DNA from: Labilithrix sp.
GTDB taxonomy: Bacteria > Myxococcota_A > Polyangia > Polyangiales > Polyangiaceae
Reading direction: 5' to 3'
Assembly: GCA_019637225.1 (NCBI GenBank)
Contig: JAHBWC010000006.1
Location: 62,001 to 126,000 of the forward strand
Length of the DNA: 64,000 nucleotides
Part shown: positions 1 to 9,411 of the stretch, one piece after another
Position numbering within the stretch: position 1 is the stretch's first letter
Layout: the number at the start of each line of letters is the position of its first letter
The notes under the pieces: generated by a model
What the model saw: the letters and a program-made list of their open reading frames with translations, nothing else
Databases searched by the model: none
Told to the model about the DNA's origin: nothing
Translations under genes and position numbers: made by a program

Positions 1-2
1 AG

Positions 3-338
3 ATCAGCCGGCTCACCGTCTCGCTCGACGACGGCGTCGTCTTCACCGCGCCGCAGAGCTTCGCCGCGTCCGACATGACCGCCGTCTACGACCACGCCGT
101 CGCGCCGGGGCGTCACGCGGTGACGGTCGACGTCGACCGCAAGGACGCGCGCGACGAGGCGTTCCGCACCTCGCAGCGCTCGCGCTTCACCGTCGACGTC
201 CCGCGCGATCACAAGGTCGACGTGCAGGTGAAGATCCTCGACGACTCCTCGATGGGCGCCGATTTCCCGTCGGATCGAAGCGGCAAGTACGATCTCCGCT
301 TCCGCGTGAAGGCGGTGGCGAAGCCCGTGGGGAAGTGA
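3..338 (+). CDS. C-terminal part of an unrecognised protein (5' end outside window)
   Basis: An open frame enters from the left edge and stops with TGA at 336-338, giving the last 111 residues. The segment is rich in Asp, Val and Lys, alternates charged and hydrophobic residues as in beta-strand proteins, and has no motif I recognise. An internal ATG at 75 exists, but the frame is open before it, so the true start is probably outside. The stop overlaps the GTG (335) of the next gene, which places it in the same operon as the TPR proteins downstream. Confidence 0.6.
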   Translation: MSRLTVSLDDGVVFTAPQSFAASDMTAVYDHAVAPGRHAVTVDVDRKDARDEAFRTSQRSRFTVDVPRDHKVDVQVKILDDSSMGADFPSDRSGKYDLRFRVKAVAKPVGK

Positions 339-2365
339 CGATGCGACGCACCCTCGCGCTCGGGGTCTGCCTCGCCCTCGCGTCGTCGATCGTCGTCGCG
401 GAGGCGCAGCCGGCGCCGCCCTCCGCTCCGCCGGCGCCGCCGCCCGCCACCGAGCCCGAGCCCGAGCCGGCGCCCCCGCCGCCGAAGGCGGCAGCGCCCG
501 TGGACCCGACGCGCGGTGATCGCATGCGCGCGTACCACGACGCGATGCTCAAGCGTCGCCTCGGGTCGCAGGACGGCGTGACCGAGCGGCTGTCCGAGCG
601 CGTCGCCGACGCCGAGGCCCTCGTCTCGACCGGACGCCACGACGAGGCGATCGCGAAGCTCACGGAGATCGTCGAGCACCCGCGCTTCGACGCCTCCGCC
701 GAGACGCCGGAAGGCCGCGCCGCGCTCTACCTCCTCGGCCACGCGCTCGCGTCGGCCGGCATCAACGAGTCCGCGCGCGCCTACCTCCGGCGCTCGCTCG
801 CCGCGAAGGGATCGTGGGAGCAGTACGGTCCCTACGCGCGCCGCGCCGTGCGGCGCATCGTCGAGATCGCGCTCGAGACGCGCGCCTACGACGCCGGGAT
901 GAAGGATCTCGAGGCGGTGCCGCCGAGCGCGCCGCCCGAGGTCCGCGCGGAGATCGCCTACCTCCGCGGCCGCGCGAAGCAGGCGGCCGGAGACGCCGAG
1001 GGCGCGCTCGCCGCGTACGCCGAGGTCCCGCAGACGTCGCGGTTCTGGTCGCAGGCGACGTACCTCTCCGGCCTGATCCAGGTCGAGCGCGGGCGCCCGA
1101 AGGAAGGCGAGAACCTGTTCTGTAAGGTCGCGGATCCGAAGCGGCAGGACCAGACGGTGCCGATGTTCGCCGACGAGCGCTTCTTCGCCGTGCGCGATCT
1201 CGCGCGCCTCGCGCTCGGACGCGTCGCGCACGAGCAGCTCCGCCACGACGACGCGCGGTATTACTACTACCTCGTGCCGCGCGACTCCGACCGCCTCGCG
1301 GAGGCGCTCTACGAGGCCGCGACGACGCGCTACGAGAAGAAGGACTACCAGGGGGCGCGCGAGCTCCTCGACGAGCTCTCGGGCCTCAAGATCCATCACC
1401 GCTACGAGGACGAGGCGCGCATCCTCGACGCGTACATCGATCTCGCGCTCTGCCGCTTCCCGTCCGCTGACGCGAAGCTGCAGGCGTTCCTCAAGGACTA
1501 CGAGCCCGCGCGCGACGCCGCTCGCCGGCTCGGGCAGAGCGAACGTGGAACGCGCGCGCTGCTCGCGGCGGCCCGGAGCGGCGCCGACGCTGCCGGGACC
1601 GAAGCCTCGGGCGCGGCCGTCACGCCGGAGCAGCTCCGCGCGGTCGCGGCGCTCGTGCGCGTCGATCCGGTCTACGGCGAGATCGCGAAGCGCCGCGCCG
1701 TGCTCGATCGCGAGACCAGCGGCCTCCGCCTGACGCTCGGGATGCTCGGCGACATGCAGCGGAGCCTCGCCACGACCGGCGGCGTGCGGCCGGCGGTCGA
1801 CGAGAACGGCGACCCGCAGGAGAAGGCGAACGACGCGCGCGCCGCGCTCGACGGCGTCCGGCGGCAGATCGACGATCTCGTCCAGGCGCGCGCTCCGGCC
1901 GACAAGATCGCGCCGCTCACGCGCGAGCTCGCCGAGCTCGAGGGCCGCCTCGGCGAAGGCTCCGTGGCCGCGACCGAGGCCGCCGCCGCGGAGGCCGCCG
2001 GCAAGGATCTCCCCGAGCTCCTCCGCGCCGACGCCGCCTACGCCGTCACGCTCGGCCGCGAGATCGAAGGCACGCGAAACGAGCTCGCGGCCGCCGAGAG
2101 CGCGCTCGCGAAGGACGCGCTGCATCGCCTCGATCTGCGGCTCTCGCGGCTCCTTCGTCGCGCGCGCCTCGGGCGCATCGAGTCGGTGCTCGGGAAGAAG
2201 CGCGCGCTCGAGGTGGAGATCGAGGCGCTCAACGCGGGCTATCTCCCGAAGGACGCGCTCGACTCGCTCGACGCCGCGCGCTACCTGCGCGACGACGAGG
2301 AGTACTGGCCGTTCGAAGGGGACGACTGGCCCGACGAGTTCGTCGGCGGCGAGGGGCTCAAATGA
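335..2365 (+). CDS. secreted TPR protein, GltC-like
   Basis: About 675 residues. The start is GTG 335 (overlapping the previous stop as GTGA) or ATG 341. The N-terminus is a signal peptide (MRRTLALGVCLALASS) followed by a Pro/Glu/Ala-rich linker (residues about 25-55). The middle holds degenerate TPR-like helical repeats, for example near DARYYYYLVP and the ARELLDELSG segment. A coiled-coil-rich stretch follows (about 430-640), and the C-terminus is acidic and aromatic (EEYWPFEGDDWPDE). Length, repeat type and position next to a GltD-like gene recall GltC of the Myxococcus periplasmic gliding complex. That assignment is inference from architecture. It probably acts in the periplasm as a scaffold and is co-translated with the next gene through an ATGA overlap. 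Confidence 0.7.
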   Translation: MTMRRTLALGVCLALASSIVVAEAQPAPPSAPPAPPPATEPEPEPAPPPPKAAAPVDPTRGDRMRAYHDAMLKRRLGSQDGVTERLSERVADAEALVSTGRHDEAIAKLTEIVEHPRFDASAETPEGRAALYLLGHALASAGINESARAYLRRSLAAKGSWEQYGPYARRAVRRIVEIALETRAYDAGMKDLEAVPPSAPPEVRAEIAYLRGRAKQAAGDAEGALAAYAEVPQTSRFWSQATYLSGLIQVERGRPKEGENLFCKVADPKRQDQTVPMFADERFFAVRDLARLALGRVAHEQLRHDDARYYYYLVPRDSDRLAEALYEAATTRYEKKDYQGARELLDELSGLKIHHRYEDEARILDAYIDLALCRFPSADAKLQAFLKDYEPARDAARRLGQSERGTRALLAAARSGADAAGTEASGAAVTPEQLRAVAALVRVDPVYGEIAKRRAVLDRETSGLRLTLGMLGDMQRSLATTGGVRPAVDENGDPQEKANDARAALDGVRRQIDDLVQARAPADKIAPLTRELAELEGRLGEGSVAATEAAAAEAAGKDLPELLRADAAYAVTLGREIEGTRNELAAAESALAKDALHRLDLRLSRLLRRARLGRIESVLGKKRALEVEIEALNAGYLPKDALDSLDAARYLRDDEEYWPFEGDDWPDEFVGGEGLK

Positions 2366-3132
2366 GCCCGCGGACGTGCGCTCGCAAGAGCGCTTCGATC
2401 GCCGCCTGCGTGCTCGCGAGCGCGCTGCTCGTGGCGTGCGGCGGCCGCGGTCGCGCTTCGAAAGAGCCGATGATGGCCGATCCGGCCGGAGCCGCCGCCG
2501 ACTCCGAAGCGAGCGGCGACACGGCGTCGACCGATGCGAAGAGCGACGCCGACGGACCGCCGGCCTCCGACCCGAGCGATCCTCCGTCGGGCGCCGCGAT
2601 CCTCCAGGGCAACGAGGACGGCGCTCGCGCGCTGCTCGAGCAGTTCGTCGCCGCGGACGCCGATCACCACGCGCTCACGCGCTCGCTTCGCCCGACCACC
2701 AGCGACTACAAGACGCTCTTCGACGCCAAGGCGGCGGCGAAGATCGAGGCGGCCCAGGCGAAGGACTGGGACTCCAACAAGGCGGTCATCAAGCCGAAGG
2801 CCGGGCAGACGGAGATCAAGGTCTGGGGCGCGACCGGCTCGGACCTCGCGAAGGGAACGGGGAACGCGCGCGAGTTTCCCGGCGGCTACAAGAAGGTCGC
2901 CAAGCACCTGTCTCCCACGGTCCTCTTCTTCCGCTTCAAGTTCGTCGAGGCCGGCAAGGACACCGGCACCGCCTACGACGGCCTCGCCTTCATCAACGGT
3001 CACTGGGTCATCGCGCCGAAGCCGTGGCGAGCGATGGAGGGGAAGACCGGCGGGATGGAAGACGACGCCGAGGCGCCCGCCGAGAAACCCGCAGCAAAGA
3101 AGAAGCCGAAGGCCGGCAAGAAGAAGAAATGA
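2362..3132 (+). CDS. periplasmic lipoprotein in the TPR/gliding-type operon
   Basis: 256 residues beginning at ATG 2362, which overlaps the upstream stop (ATGA). The N-terminal signal ends in a lipobox (SALLVAC, Cys about residue 22), so a lipid-anchored protein is predicted. A low-complexity Ala/Asp/Ser linker follows. The body (about 90-225) is a compact domain with the segment GLAFINGHWVIAPKPW, typical of a small secreted alpha/beta fold. The tail is very Lys-rich (KKKPKAGKKKK). I do not recognise the family. By position it could correspond to a lipoprotein subunit such as GltK, but this is only contextual. Its stop overlaps the next start. Confidence 0.65.
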   Translation: MSPRTCARKSASIAACVLASALLVACGGRGRASKEPMMADPAGAAADSEASGDTASTDAKSDADGPPASDPSDPPSGAAILQGNEDGARALLEQFVAADADHHALTRSLRPTTSDYKTLFDAKAAAKIEAAQAKDWDSNKAVIKPKAGQTEIKVWGATGSDLAKGTGNAREFPGGYKKVAKHLSPTVLFFRFKFVEAGKDTGTAYDGLAFINGHWVIAPKPWRAMEGKTGGMEDDAEAPAEKPAAKKKPKAGKKKK

Positions 3133-6100
3133 GCCCGGAGCGTAAGCTCGCGCCGCGCCCGGTGGGTGTATCATCGACCGCAGTGGTTCGGCCGAAGACG
3201 GGTCTCGCGGCGTTGATGGGCGCGCTCTGCCTCGCGCCGGCGCTCGCGTTCGCCGCGCCGGAGAAGGGCAAGCCCGCCGTCGCCCCCGAGCCGGCGCCCA
3301 CCGTGACGCCGCCGCCGTCGAGCGGCAGCGTGCGCGCCGCCGCCGAGAAGACCATCGAAGCCAAGCCCGCGGCCAAGCCCGGAGCCGCCCGGCGCGCGCA
3401 GCAGGGCTCGGCGGCCTCGTCGCTCACCGGCGCCGGCGGCCGCCCCGCGATCAACGGCCCGAAGATCCCCGACGCGCTCCGGGCGCAGCTCCACAAGCAG
3501 CTCGAGGCGCGCATCGATCGCGACGTCGCGCAGATCCGCCAGCTCCGCGGCGAGGCGATCGGTCTCTTGTCGACGTTCGTCGCCGAGACGCCGCGCGAGG
3601 CGCGCGAGATGCCGGAGGCGATGCTGCGCCTCGGCGAGCTCAAGTGGGAGCTCGAGCGCGAGCAGTTCGTCGATCGCTTCAAGGCGTGGGAGGCCAAACC
3701 CGTCGATCAGCGCGGGCCCGTCCCGGAGCCGAACTTCCAGCCCTCGCGCGATCTCTTCGCGCGCGTGCTCAAGGACTACCCCTGGTTCGGGCAGTACGAT
3801 CTCGCGCTCTACATCGACGGCTTCCTCGCCTACGAGCAGGGCAAGCAGGACGAGGCGCTCGCGCGGTTCGATCGCATCCTCAAGGAGCACCCGAGCTCGC
3901 GCTTCGTTCCCGACGCGCACATGGCGCGCGCCGAGGCGCTCTTCAACGGCAAGTACGACTACGCTGGCGCGCTCGCCGAGTACGAGCAGGTCCTTCGGTT
4001 CAAGAACAGCGACCTCTACGGCCTCGCGATGTTCAAGAGCGCCTGGTGCCTCTGGCGCCTCGGACGATCCGACGAGGCCGCCAAGCGCTTCGTCGCCGTC
4101 TTCGAGATCACGGACAGCGAGGGCAAGAAGGTCAGCGCGGTCCAGCGCAAGCAGCTCGACGAGCTCCAGAGCGAGGCGCTCAAGTACCTCGTCGAGGTCT
4201 TCACCGAGGACGAGAAGAACACCGCGCAGGACGTCTACGGCTTCCTGACGAAGATCGGCGGCGACCGCTTCGCCGGCAAGGTCGTGCGCGCGCTCGCGGT
4301 GCAGTTCTACGACCAGGCGCACTACGACCGCGGGATCGAGGCGTACGAGCTCCTGCTCAAGCTCGAGCCCGCGTCGCCCGACGCCGGCAAGTGGGTGCTC
4401 GCGATCGCGCAGGGCTACAACGCGGTCGAGGACTGGCCGAAGCTCAAGACGACGTACGATCGCGCCGTCACCGGCTACACGGCGGGCTCGCCGTGGGCGA
4501 AGACGCAGGGCGATCCGAAGGTCGTCGCCGAGACCTCGCAGGAGATCGAGAGGCAGCTCAAGGAGCACGCGCTCCAGCTCCACGCCAAGGCGCAGCGCGA
4601 CAAGACGAGCCGCGCCGAGTTCGAGGGCGCCGCGGGGCTCTACGGGGTCTACCTCTCGAAATTCGGCGGCGAGAAGGACGCGTACCAGATCCAGTACTAC
4701 CTCGCCGAGATCTACTTCTACCGGCTCGATCGCCCGACCGACGCGGCGACGCACTACATGGCCGCCGCGCGCGGGATTCCGAGCGCCGCCGCGGAGAAGG
4801 AGCCGCTCAAGACGCTCCGCCACGACGCGATCTACAACGCCATCGCGGCGCTCGAGCGCGTGCGCTTCGCGGAGCTCGAGGCGCGCAAGAAGCAGCGCGT
4901 CGACGAGAAGGGCGGCTCGGCGTTCCAGGAGACCGAGGCCGACAAGAAGTTCGCCGAGGCGCTGGAGCTCTACGCGCAGCTCTATCCGAACGATCCGGCG
5001 CTCCCCGAGCTCTTCTTCCGCCAGGGCCGGCAGTACTACGACTACGGCGTCTACGACGCCGCCGTGAAGATCTGGGGCTCGCTCCTCGAGAAGTTCCCGC
5101 GCAGCCAGTACGCCCTCTCCGCCGGCGAGCTCATTCTCGACTCGTTCAACCGCGCCAAGAACTACGAGAACATCGAGACCTGGGCGCGCCGCCTCAAGAC
5201 GACGCCCGCGTTCGCCGGCGAGACGAACCAGAAGAAGCTCGACACGCTCATCGTCCAGGCGGTCTTCAAGCAGGGCGAGCAGAAGTCGCAGGCTGGCGAT
5301 CACCTCGGCGCCGCCAAGGCCTACCTCCGCGCCGCCAAGGAGTTCCCGAAGGATCCGCGCGCCGCGCAGGCGTGCGTCAACTCGGAGCTCGCGGCGCAGA
5401 AGGCGGGCGATCACCAGACGCTGAAAGAGGGCGCGCAGCTCATCACGGGCAAGGACTACCGCGACCGGCCGGAGTCCCCGCAGGGCGCGTGGATCGCCGC
5501 GACCACGTTCCAGTCGATGGGCCTCTTCGCCGAGTCCGCGGAGTTCCACGAGGCCATCGCCGGCCTCGCCGACAAGGAGCACCCGCACTACCTGCGCTTC
5601 GAGCACGCGAAGGACGCGGCGTTCAACGCGGTCGTCCTCCGCGTCGCGACCGGCGAGCACGACAAGGCGATCGCCAACGGCAACCGCTACCTCCAGAGCT
5701 ACGGCTCGTCGAGCGACGCCGACGAGGTCGTCTTCCAGATGGGCAAGGCGCACCAGAACGCCGGCCGCAACAAAGAGGCCGTCGACCTCTATCGCCGCTA
5801 CGTCGCGCGGTCGAAGAACCAGGACCATCGCGTTCAGGGTTACGTGCTGCTCGCTCAAGCGCTCGTGAAGAACGGCGACGAGAAAGCCGCGGACGACGCC
5901 CTCCGCACCGCGGTCGACATCGGCAAGCATCGCAAGGGCGAGATCGGGCCCGACGGCAAGTACGCCGCCGCCCACGCGCGGTACATGGAGGGCGAGCGCG
6001 TGCTCGCCCGGTTCGACGCGATCCAGATCTCCGGCGACGTGAAGCAGCTGTCGCAGCGGCTCAAGCAGAAGGCGGAGCTCCTCGCCAAGGCGTCGAACGT

Positions 6101-6776
6101 GTTCCTCGACGTGGTTTCGCTCGGCGTCGCGGAGTGGACGACCGCGGCGCTCTACCAGATCGGCCGGACGTACGAGAACTTCGCCAAGGCGCTCCGCGAT
6201 TCGCCGGCGCCGTCCGGGCTCTCCGACGCGGACAAGGAGCAATACCAGACGCAGATCGACGAGTTCGTCGTCCCGATCGAGGAGCGTTCGCTCGACGCCT
6301 ACGAGAACGGCTGGAAGAAGGCGACCGATCTCAACATCTACAACCAGTGGACGGCGAAGATGCGCGAGGCGCTCGGGCGCCTGAACGGCGAGCTCTACCC
6401 CCCGTTCCGGGAGACGGGCTTCGAGGTCCGCTCGCAGGGACCCATGCCGCTGCCGGCGCTCCTCGACGGGCCGCGGCGTGGGCCGGCCGACAAGGCCGAC
6501 AAGGCCGACAAGGCGGGCGCGAAGCCCGCGGCGTCGCCCGCAGCTCCTTCGCCCAAGGCCGCGGCAGCGCCCGCGCCCGCGCCGGCGGCGTCGAAGCCCG
6601 CGGCGCCTGCGTCCGCGCCGGCGCCGAAGAAGGACGACAAGCCTGCGGCGCCCGCGTCTTCCGGTGGCGCAGGCGCGATGGTGCCGGACGACGACGACAA
6701 GCCGGCGATCGACGAGCCGCGAAAGCCCGAGCCGAAGAAGCCGGCCAAGCCCGCGCCGAAGAAGGGTGGCAAGTGA
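3129..6776 (+). CDS. large secreted TPR protein, GltD/AgmU-like
   Basis: 1215 residues from ATG 3129, whose TGA overlap with the preceding gene argues for coupling. GTG 3183 is an alternative start that would place the signal peptide (LAALMGALCLAPALAFA) right at the N-terminus. Many TPR-type helices run from about residue 110 to 1000, for example ALARFDRILKEHPSSRF, AAVKIWGSLLEKFPRS and EAVDLYRRYVARSKN. The C-terminal 120 residues are Pro/Ala/Lys-rich low complexity. Length, secretion signal and repeat content resemble AgmU/GltD, a periplasmic protein of the myxobacterial gliding motor. Other large TPR assembly proteins cannot be excluded. Codon use matches its neighbours. Confidence 0.7.
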   Translation: MSPERKLAPRPVGVSSTAVVRPKTGLAALMGALCLAPALAFAAPEKGKPAVAPEPAPTVTPPPSSGSVRAAAEKTIEAKPAAKPGAARRAQQGSAASSLTGAGGRPAINGPKIPDALRAQLHKQLEARIDRDVAQIRQLRGEAIGLLSTFVAETPREAREMPEAMLRLGELKWELEREQFVDRFKAWEAKPVDQRGPVPEPNFQPSRDLFARVLKDYPWFGQYDLALYIDGFLAYEQGKQDEALARFDRILKEHPSSRFVPDAHMARAEALFNGKYDYAGALAEYEQVLRFKNSDLYGLAMFKSAWCLWRLGRSDEAAKRFVAVFEITDSEGKKVSAVQRKQLDELQSEALKYLVEVFTEDEKNTAQDVYGFLTKIGGDRFAGKVVRALAVQFYDQAHYDRGIEAYELLLKLEPASPDAGKWVLAIAQGYNAVEDWPKLKTTYDRAVTGYTAGSPWAKTQGDPKVVAETSQEIERQLKEHALQLHAKAQRDKTSRAEFEGAAGLYGVYLSKFGGEKDAYQIQYYLAEIYFYRLDRPTDAATHYMAAARGIPSAAAEKEPLKTLRHDAIYNAIAALERVRFAELEARKKQRVDEKGGSAFQETEADKKFAEALELYAQLYPNDPALPELFFRQGRQYYDYGVYDAAVKIWGSLLEKFPRSQYALSAGELILDSFNRAKNYENIETWARRLKTTPAFAGETNQKKLDTLIVQAVFKQGEQKSQAGDHLGAAKAYLRAAKEFPKDPRAAQACVNSELAAQKAGDHQTLKEGAQLITGKDYRDRPESPQGAWIAATTFQSMGLFAESAEFHEAIAGLADKEHPHYLRFEHAKDAAFNAVVLRVATGEHDKAIANGNRYLQSYGSSSDADEVVFQMGKAHQNAGRNKEAVDLYRRYVARSKNQDHRVQGYVLLAQALVKNGDEKAADDALRTAVDIGKHRKGEIGPDGKYAAAHARYMEGERVLARFDAIQISGDVKQLSQRLKQKAELLAKASNVFLDVVSLGVAEWTTAALYQIGRTYENFAKALRDSPAPSGLSDADKEQYQTQIDEFVVPIEERSLDAYENGWKKATDLNIYNQWTAKMREALGRLNGELYPPFRETGFEVRSQGPMPLPALLDGPRRGPADKADKADKAGAKPAASPAAPSPKAAAAPAPAPAASKPAAPASAPAPKKDDKPAAPASSGGAGAMVPDDDDKPAIDEPRKPEPKKPAKPAPKKGGK

Positions 6777-7981
6777 GCCGCGTTCGCGCCGTCGCCGTCG
6801 TCCTCGCCGCGCTCTCCGTCGCCGCCTGCGGCGGAGGAAAGGCCAAGCAGGGGCCGAAGGTCGCCGAGAGCGGCCTCCCGCCCGCGAACCCGCTCGCCGT
6901 CCAGCGGATGGTCGAGGGCGTCGCGGCAGCGAAGGAGGCCGCCAAGGATCCGAAGGCGCGCACGCGCGCGATCGCGCTCTTTCGGGAGGCGATCCAGATC
7001 GACCCGAACCTGTGGGAGGCGCGCTTCGATCTCGGCGTCGTGCTCGCGGGCGCGGGCGACCTCGCGCACGCCGAGGAGCAGCTCAAGGCCGCGGCGAAGA
7101 TCGCGCCCGAGCGCGAAGACGTCCTGGTCGCGCTCGCCGAGGTGAGGCGTCGCCGCGGCTCGAACAAGGAGGCGGCGAACGCGCTCGACGACTTCGTCAA
7201 GGACCACCCCGGCGCGCTCGACGCGCGCACGCTGCTCGTCGCGGCGCTGCGCGACTCGGGCCAGCACGACAAGGCCATCGCCCAGGCGCGCGAGGTCCTC
7301 GTGCGCAAGCCCGGAGACGCCACGGCGCTCGCGGAGCTCGCGCTCTGTCATCTCGGCAAGGGCGAGCGTGACGTCGCGCAGCTGCTCGTGAAGCAGTCGC
7401 TCGACGTGAACGCGAAGAGCGCCGTCGCGCATCGCGTGCAGGGCCTCGTGAGCCTCGCCGGCGGCGACGACGCGGCCGCGTTCCAGGCGTTCTCGAAGGC
7501 CGCGCAAGAGGACCCGCACGACACGACCTCGCGCCTGAACATGGGGGCGGTGCTCCTCCGCGCCGGCTCCTACGCGAAGGCCGCCGATCAGTACAAAAGC
7601 GCGCTCGCCGCGTCGCCGGACGAGCCCGCGGCGCAGCTCGGGCTCGCCGCTGCGCTCCGCGGCGAGTCGAACAACAAGGACGCGCGCCTCATCGAGGAGG
7701 CGCGCTCGCTCCTCGACAAGGTCCTCGAGCGCGATCCTCACAACGTCGCGGCGCTCTTCAACATGGGCATCCTCCAGGCCGAGTCGCTCAAGCGACCCGC
7801 CGAGGCCAAGGCCTACTTCGAGCGCTTCCTCGACGACGCGCCTCGCGATCACCCCGCGCGGCCCGAGGCCGAGCGTCAACTGACCGGCGCGAAGAACGCG
7901 GCCGCCGCGCCCGCACCGCCGCCGCCGGCCCCGCCCCCTGCGGCTCCGCCGAAGCCGCCGGCGAAGGGAGGCAAGACATGA
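6773..7981 (+). CDS. TPR lipoprotein, GltE-like
   Basis: 402 residues from GTG 6773, which overlaps the stop of the previous gene (GTGA). The signal peptide ends in a lipobox (LSVAAC, then GGG). Clear TPR units follow (about 55-370): FREAIQIDPNLWEARFDLGV, EEQLKAAAKIAPEREDVLVA, FSKAAQEDPHDTTSRLNMGA and LDKVLERDPHNVAALFNMGI. The last 25 residues are Pro/Ala/Lys-rich. The gene sits between a GltD-like and a small secreted protein, the order gltD-gltE-gltF reported for Myxococcus. The gliding role is inferred from that order. Confidence 0.7.
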   Translation: MSRVRAVAVVLAALSVAACGGGKAKQGPKVAESGLPPANPLAVQRMVEGVAAAKEAAKDPKARTRAIALFREAIQIDPNLWEARFDLGVVLAGAGDLAHAEEQLKAAAKIAPEREDVLVALAEVRRRRGSNKEAANALDDFVKDHPGALDARTLLVAALRDSGQHDKAIAQAREVLVRKPGDATALAELALCHLGKGERDVAQLLVKQSLDVNAKSAVAHRVQGLVSLAGGDDAAAFQAFSKAAQEDPHDTTSRLNMGAVLLRAGSYAKAADQYKSALAASPDEPAAQLGLAAALRGESNNKDARLIEEARSLLDKVLERDPHNVAALFNMGILQAESLKRPAEAKAYFERFLDDAPRDHPARPEAERQLTGAKNAAAAPAPPPPAPPPAAPPKPPAKGGKT

Positions 7982-8481
7982 AGAGCGCTCGTGGATCGAT
8001 CGCGCCCGTTGAGTCGTCGCGTCGAACGCGGCGCGCGTCCGCTCCGGCGCGGACGATGAGGCGCCGCGTGGCTTTCTTCGTGATCGCGCTCACGAGCGCC
8101 ATCACGCTCGTGTCGGCCGCGCAGACGAAGAAGCCCGCCGCGAGGCCTGCAGGTGCGGCGCCCGCAAAGAAGGCTCCGGCGAAGCCGGCCGCGGAGGACG
8201 GCGACGCGGCGGCCCCGCTCGCCGGCAAGGAGTCGGCCGAGCCCGTCTCCGCGGCGAGGGACGCGGGCGCAGGCAAGGGCGGCTCGATCGTCGACCAGAA
8301 GACGCTCGACGGCGGCCAGCGCGTCTTCCGCTTCGGCGAGGTCGAGGTCGAGGGGCGACTCAAGAGCCCGCAGATCGTCTACTTCCTCCGCCGCGTGCGC
8401 GCCGAGTTCGCCGCCGGCGACCTCGGCCATCGCTCGTTCATGAGCGAGCTCGGCGAGACGAAGAACGAGCCGAGCTTCTGA
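7978..8481 (+). CDS. small secreted protein, possible GltF equivalent
   Basis: 167 residues if started at ATG 7978 (ATGA overlap). The hydrophobic signal segment (RRVAFFVIALTSAITLVSA) begins at residue about 27, so ATG 8056 is an alternative start. An Ala/Lys/Pro linker precedes a conserved-looking C-terminal domain (about 115-167) with RVFRFGEVEVEGRLKSPQI followed by FLRRVRAEF. I cannot name the domain with certainty. Last gene of the operon. Its stop codon lies inside the first copy of a 37-bp direct repeat whose second copy is the 3' end of the convergent gene. Confidence 0.6.
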   Translation: MKSARGSIAPVESSRRTRRASAPARTMRRRVAFFVIALTSAITLVSAAQTKKPAARPAGAAPAKKAPAKPAAEDGDAAAPLAGKESAEPVSAARDAGAGKGGSIVDQKTLDGGQRVFRFGEVEVEGRLKSPQIVYFLRRVRAEFAAGDLGHRSFMSELGETKNEPSF

Positions 8482-8584
8482 GTCACCGCGTGCTCGGCAC
8501 GCTCTGGCTCGTCGTCGCGCGCGCGCCTCGACAGCTGGCCAGACGCGCTGAGTCACCGCGTGCTGGGCACGCTCTGGCTCGTCG
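8478..8584. repeat. 37-bp direct repeat pair spanning two convergent gene ends
   Basis: Positions 8478-8514 and 8548-8584 are identical except at one base and lie 70 bp apart. The second copy encodes the last nine codons and stop of the convergent ferritin-like gene. The first copy contains the TGA stop of the upstream secreted-protein gene. A local tandem duplication of the ferritin-like 3' end is the simplest reading. Confidence 0.9.
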
Positions 8585-9104
8585 GAGGCGTCTCGATGAC
8601 CGGAGTCGACGCGACCATCGGCTCGGTCTTGCCGGCCTCCTCGACCTCGCCGAGCTCGTAGTCCACCAGGCGCCCCTGGATGTACGCGAGGTGACGGCGT
8701 TCGTCGTCGCGGTTCCGGAGCAGCACCTCGCGCACGTGCGACGGCAGATCGATCCGCTGGACGGCGCGGTCGTAGGCGAGGTTCGTGTCTCGCTCGTTCG
8801 TCTTCATCGCGAGGAGGACCATGCGATCGCCGACCAGCGACGCGAGCACGACCTTCCCCTTCGTCAGCACGCGCTTGATGTCGGCCTTCTCGACGGGCTT
8901 CTCCCCGAGCTCGACGACGAGCGGGTGCATCTCGCACACGTGACGTTCGTGGTCGCCCTTGAACTCGGCGAGCTGGGCCTTGTCTCCGTCGTCGTCGATG
9001 CGATCGATCGCGACCTCGTAGGCCTCGATCGCGTCGTAGTCGATCGCGAGGAGAGAGTTGAGGAGGTCTGCGATGTCCTTCTGCTTGCCAACCAGCGTTC
9101 CCAT
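8553..9104 (-). CDS. ferritin-like four-helix protein
   Basis: 183 residues from ATG 9104 on the minus strand. The N-terminal 145 residues look like a ferritin-like helical bundle. Helices carry spaced Glu/His residues: DYDAIEAYEVAIDRI, GDHERHVCEMHPLV, and later NRDDERRHLAYIQGRL. This pattern of paired E and ExxH motifs is typical of metal-binding ferritin-like proteins of the kind often annotated as stress-related domains of unknown function. The tail (about 155-183) is Thr/Pro/Ser-rich and disordered. No operon partner. The exact family and metal chemistry are not decided by the sequence. Confidence 0.7.
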   Translation of the reverse strand: MGTLVGKQKDIADLLNSLLAIDYDAIEAYEVAIDRIDDDGDKAQLAEFKGDHERHVCEMHPLVVELGEKPVEKADIKRVLTKGKVVLASLVGDRMVLLAMKTNERDTNLAYDRAVQRIDLPSHVREVLLRNRDDERRHLAYIQGRLVDYELGEVEEAGKTEPMVASTPVIETPPTSQSVPSTR

Positions 9105-9411
9105 GGTCGCGATTCCTTTCGTCAGCGTGTTCGCCTTGCCGCGTCGGTGGGGGCATGGTTCGCGCCAGCTTCGGGCGGAGCGGCTCCGCTGCCGGCGGCG
9201 GTCGCGTGCGCGCCGTCGTTGCTACGCCGCGCTCAGGTCGCGATCGGGCCGTCGACGCGGAGCGGCGTACCCGAACGCCTCACGGAACGACGCACGAGAC
9301 GGAACGAACCGGGCCGGTGCTGCTTTTTCGGCGTCGACCCCGTCCGCGGCGCGTCCGAGCCAACGTGTCGAACGCGGCGGCGTCGCGGACGTGATGTGCT
9401 AGCCCTCGGGC
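9105..9411. other. intergenic region between divergent genes, no feature recognised
   Basis: 307 bp between the start of the ferritin-like gene (minus) and the esterase lipoprotein (plus). It must hold both promoters, but I see no convincing -35/-10 pair, palindrome or RNA gene. It is as GC-rich as the surrounding coding DNA. Confidence 0.5.

Noticed and set aside
3171-6242. A 1023-residue minus-strand frame opposite the GltD-like gene
   Set aside because: Arg/Leu/Glu/Val-rich shadow frame of high-GC coding DNA. The plus strand has a signal peptide and TPR repeats, and the minus frame has no motif.
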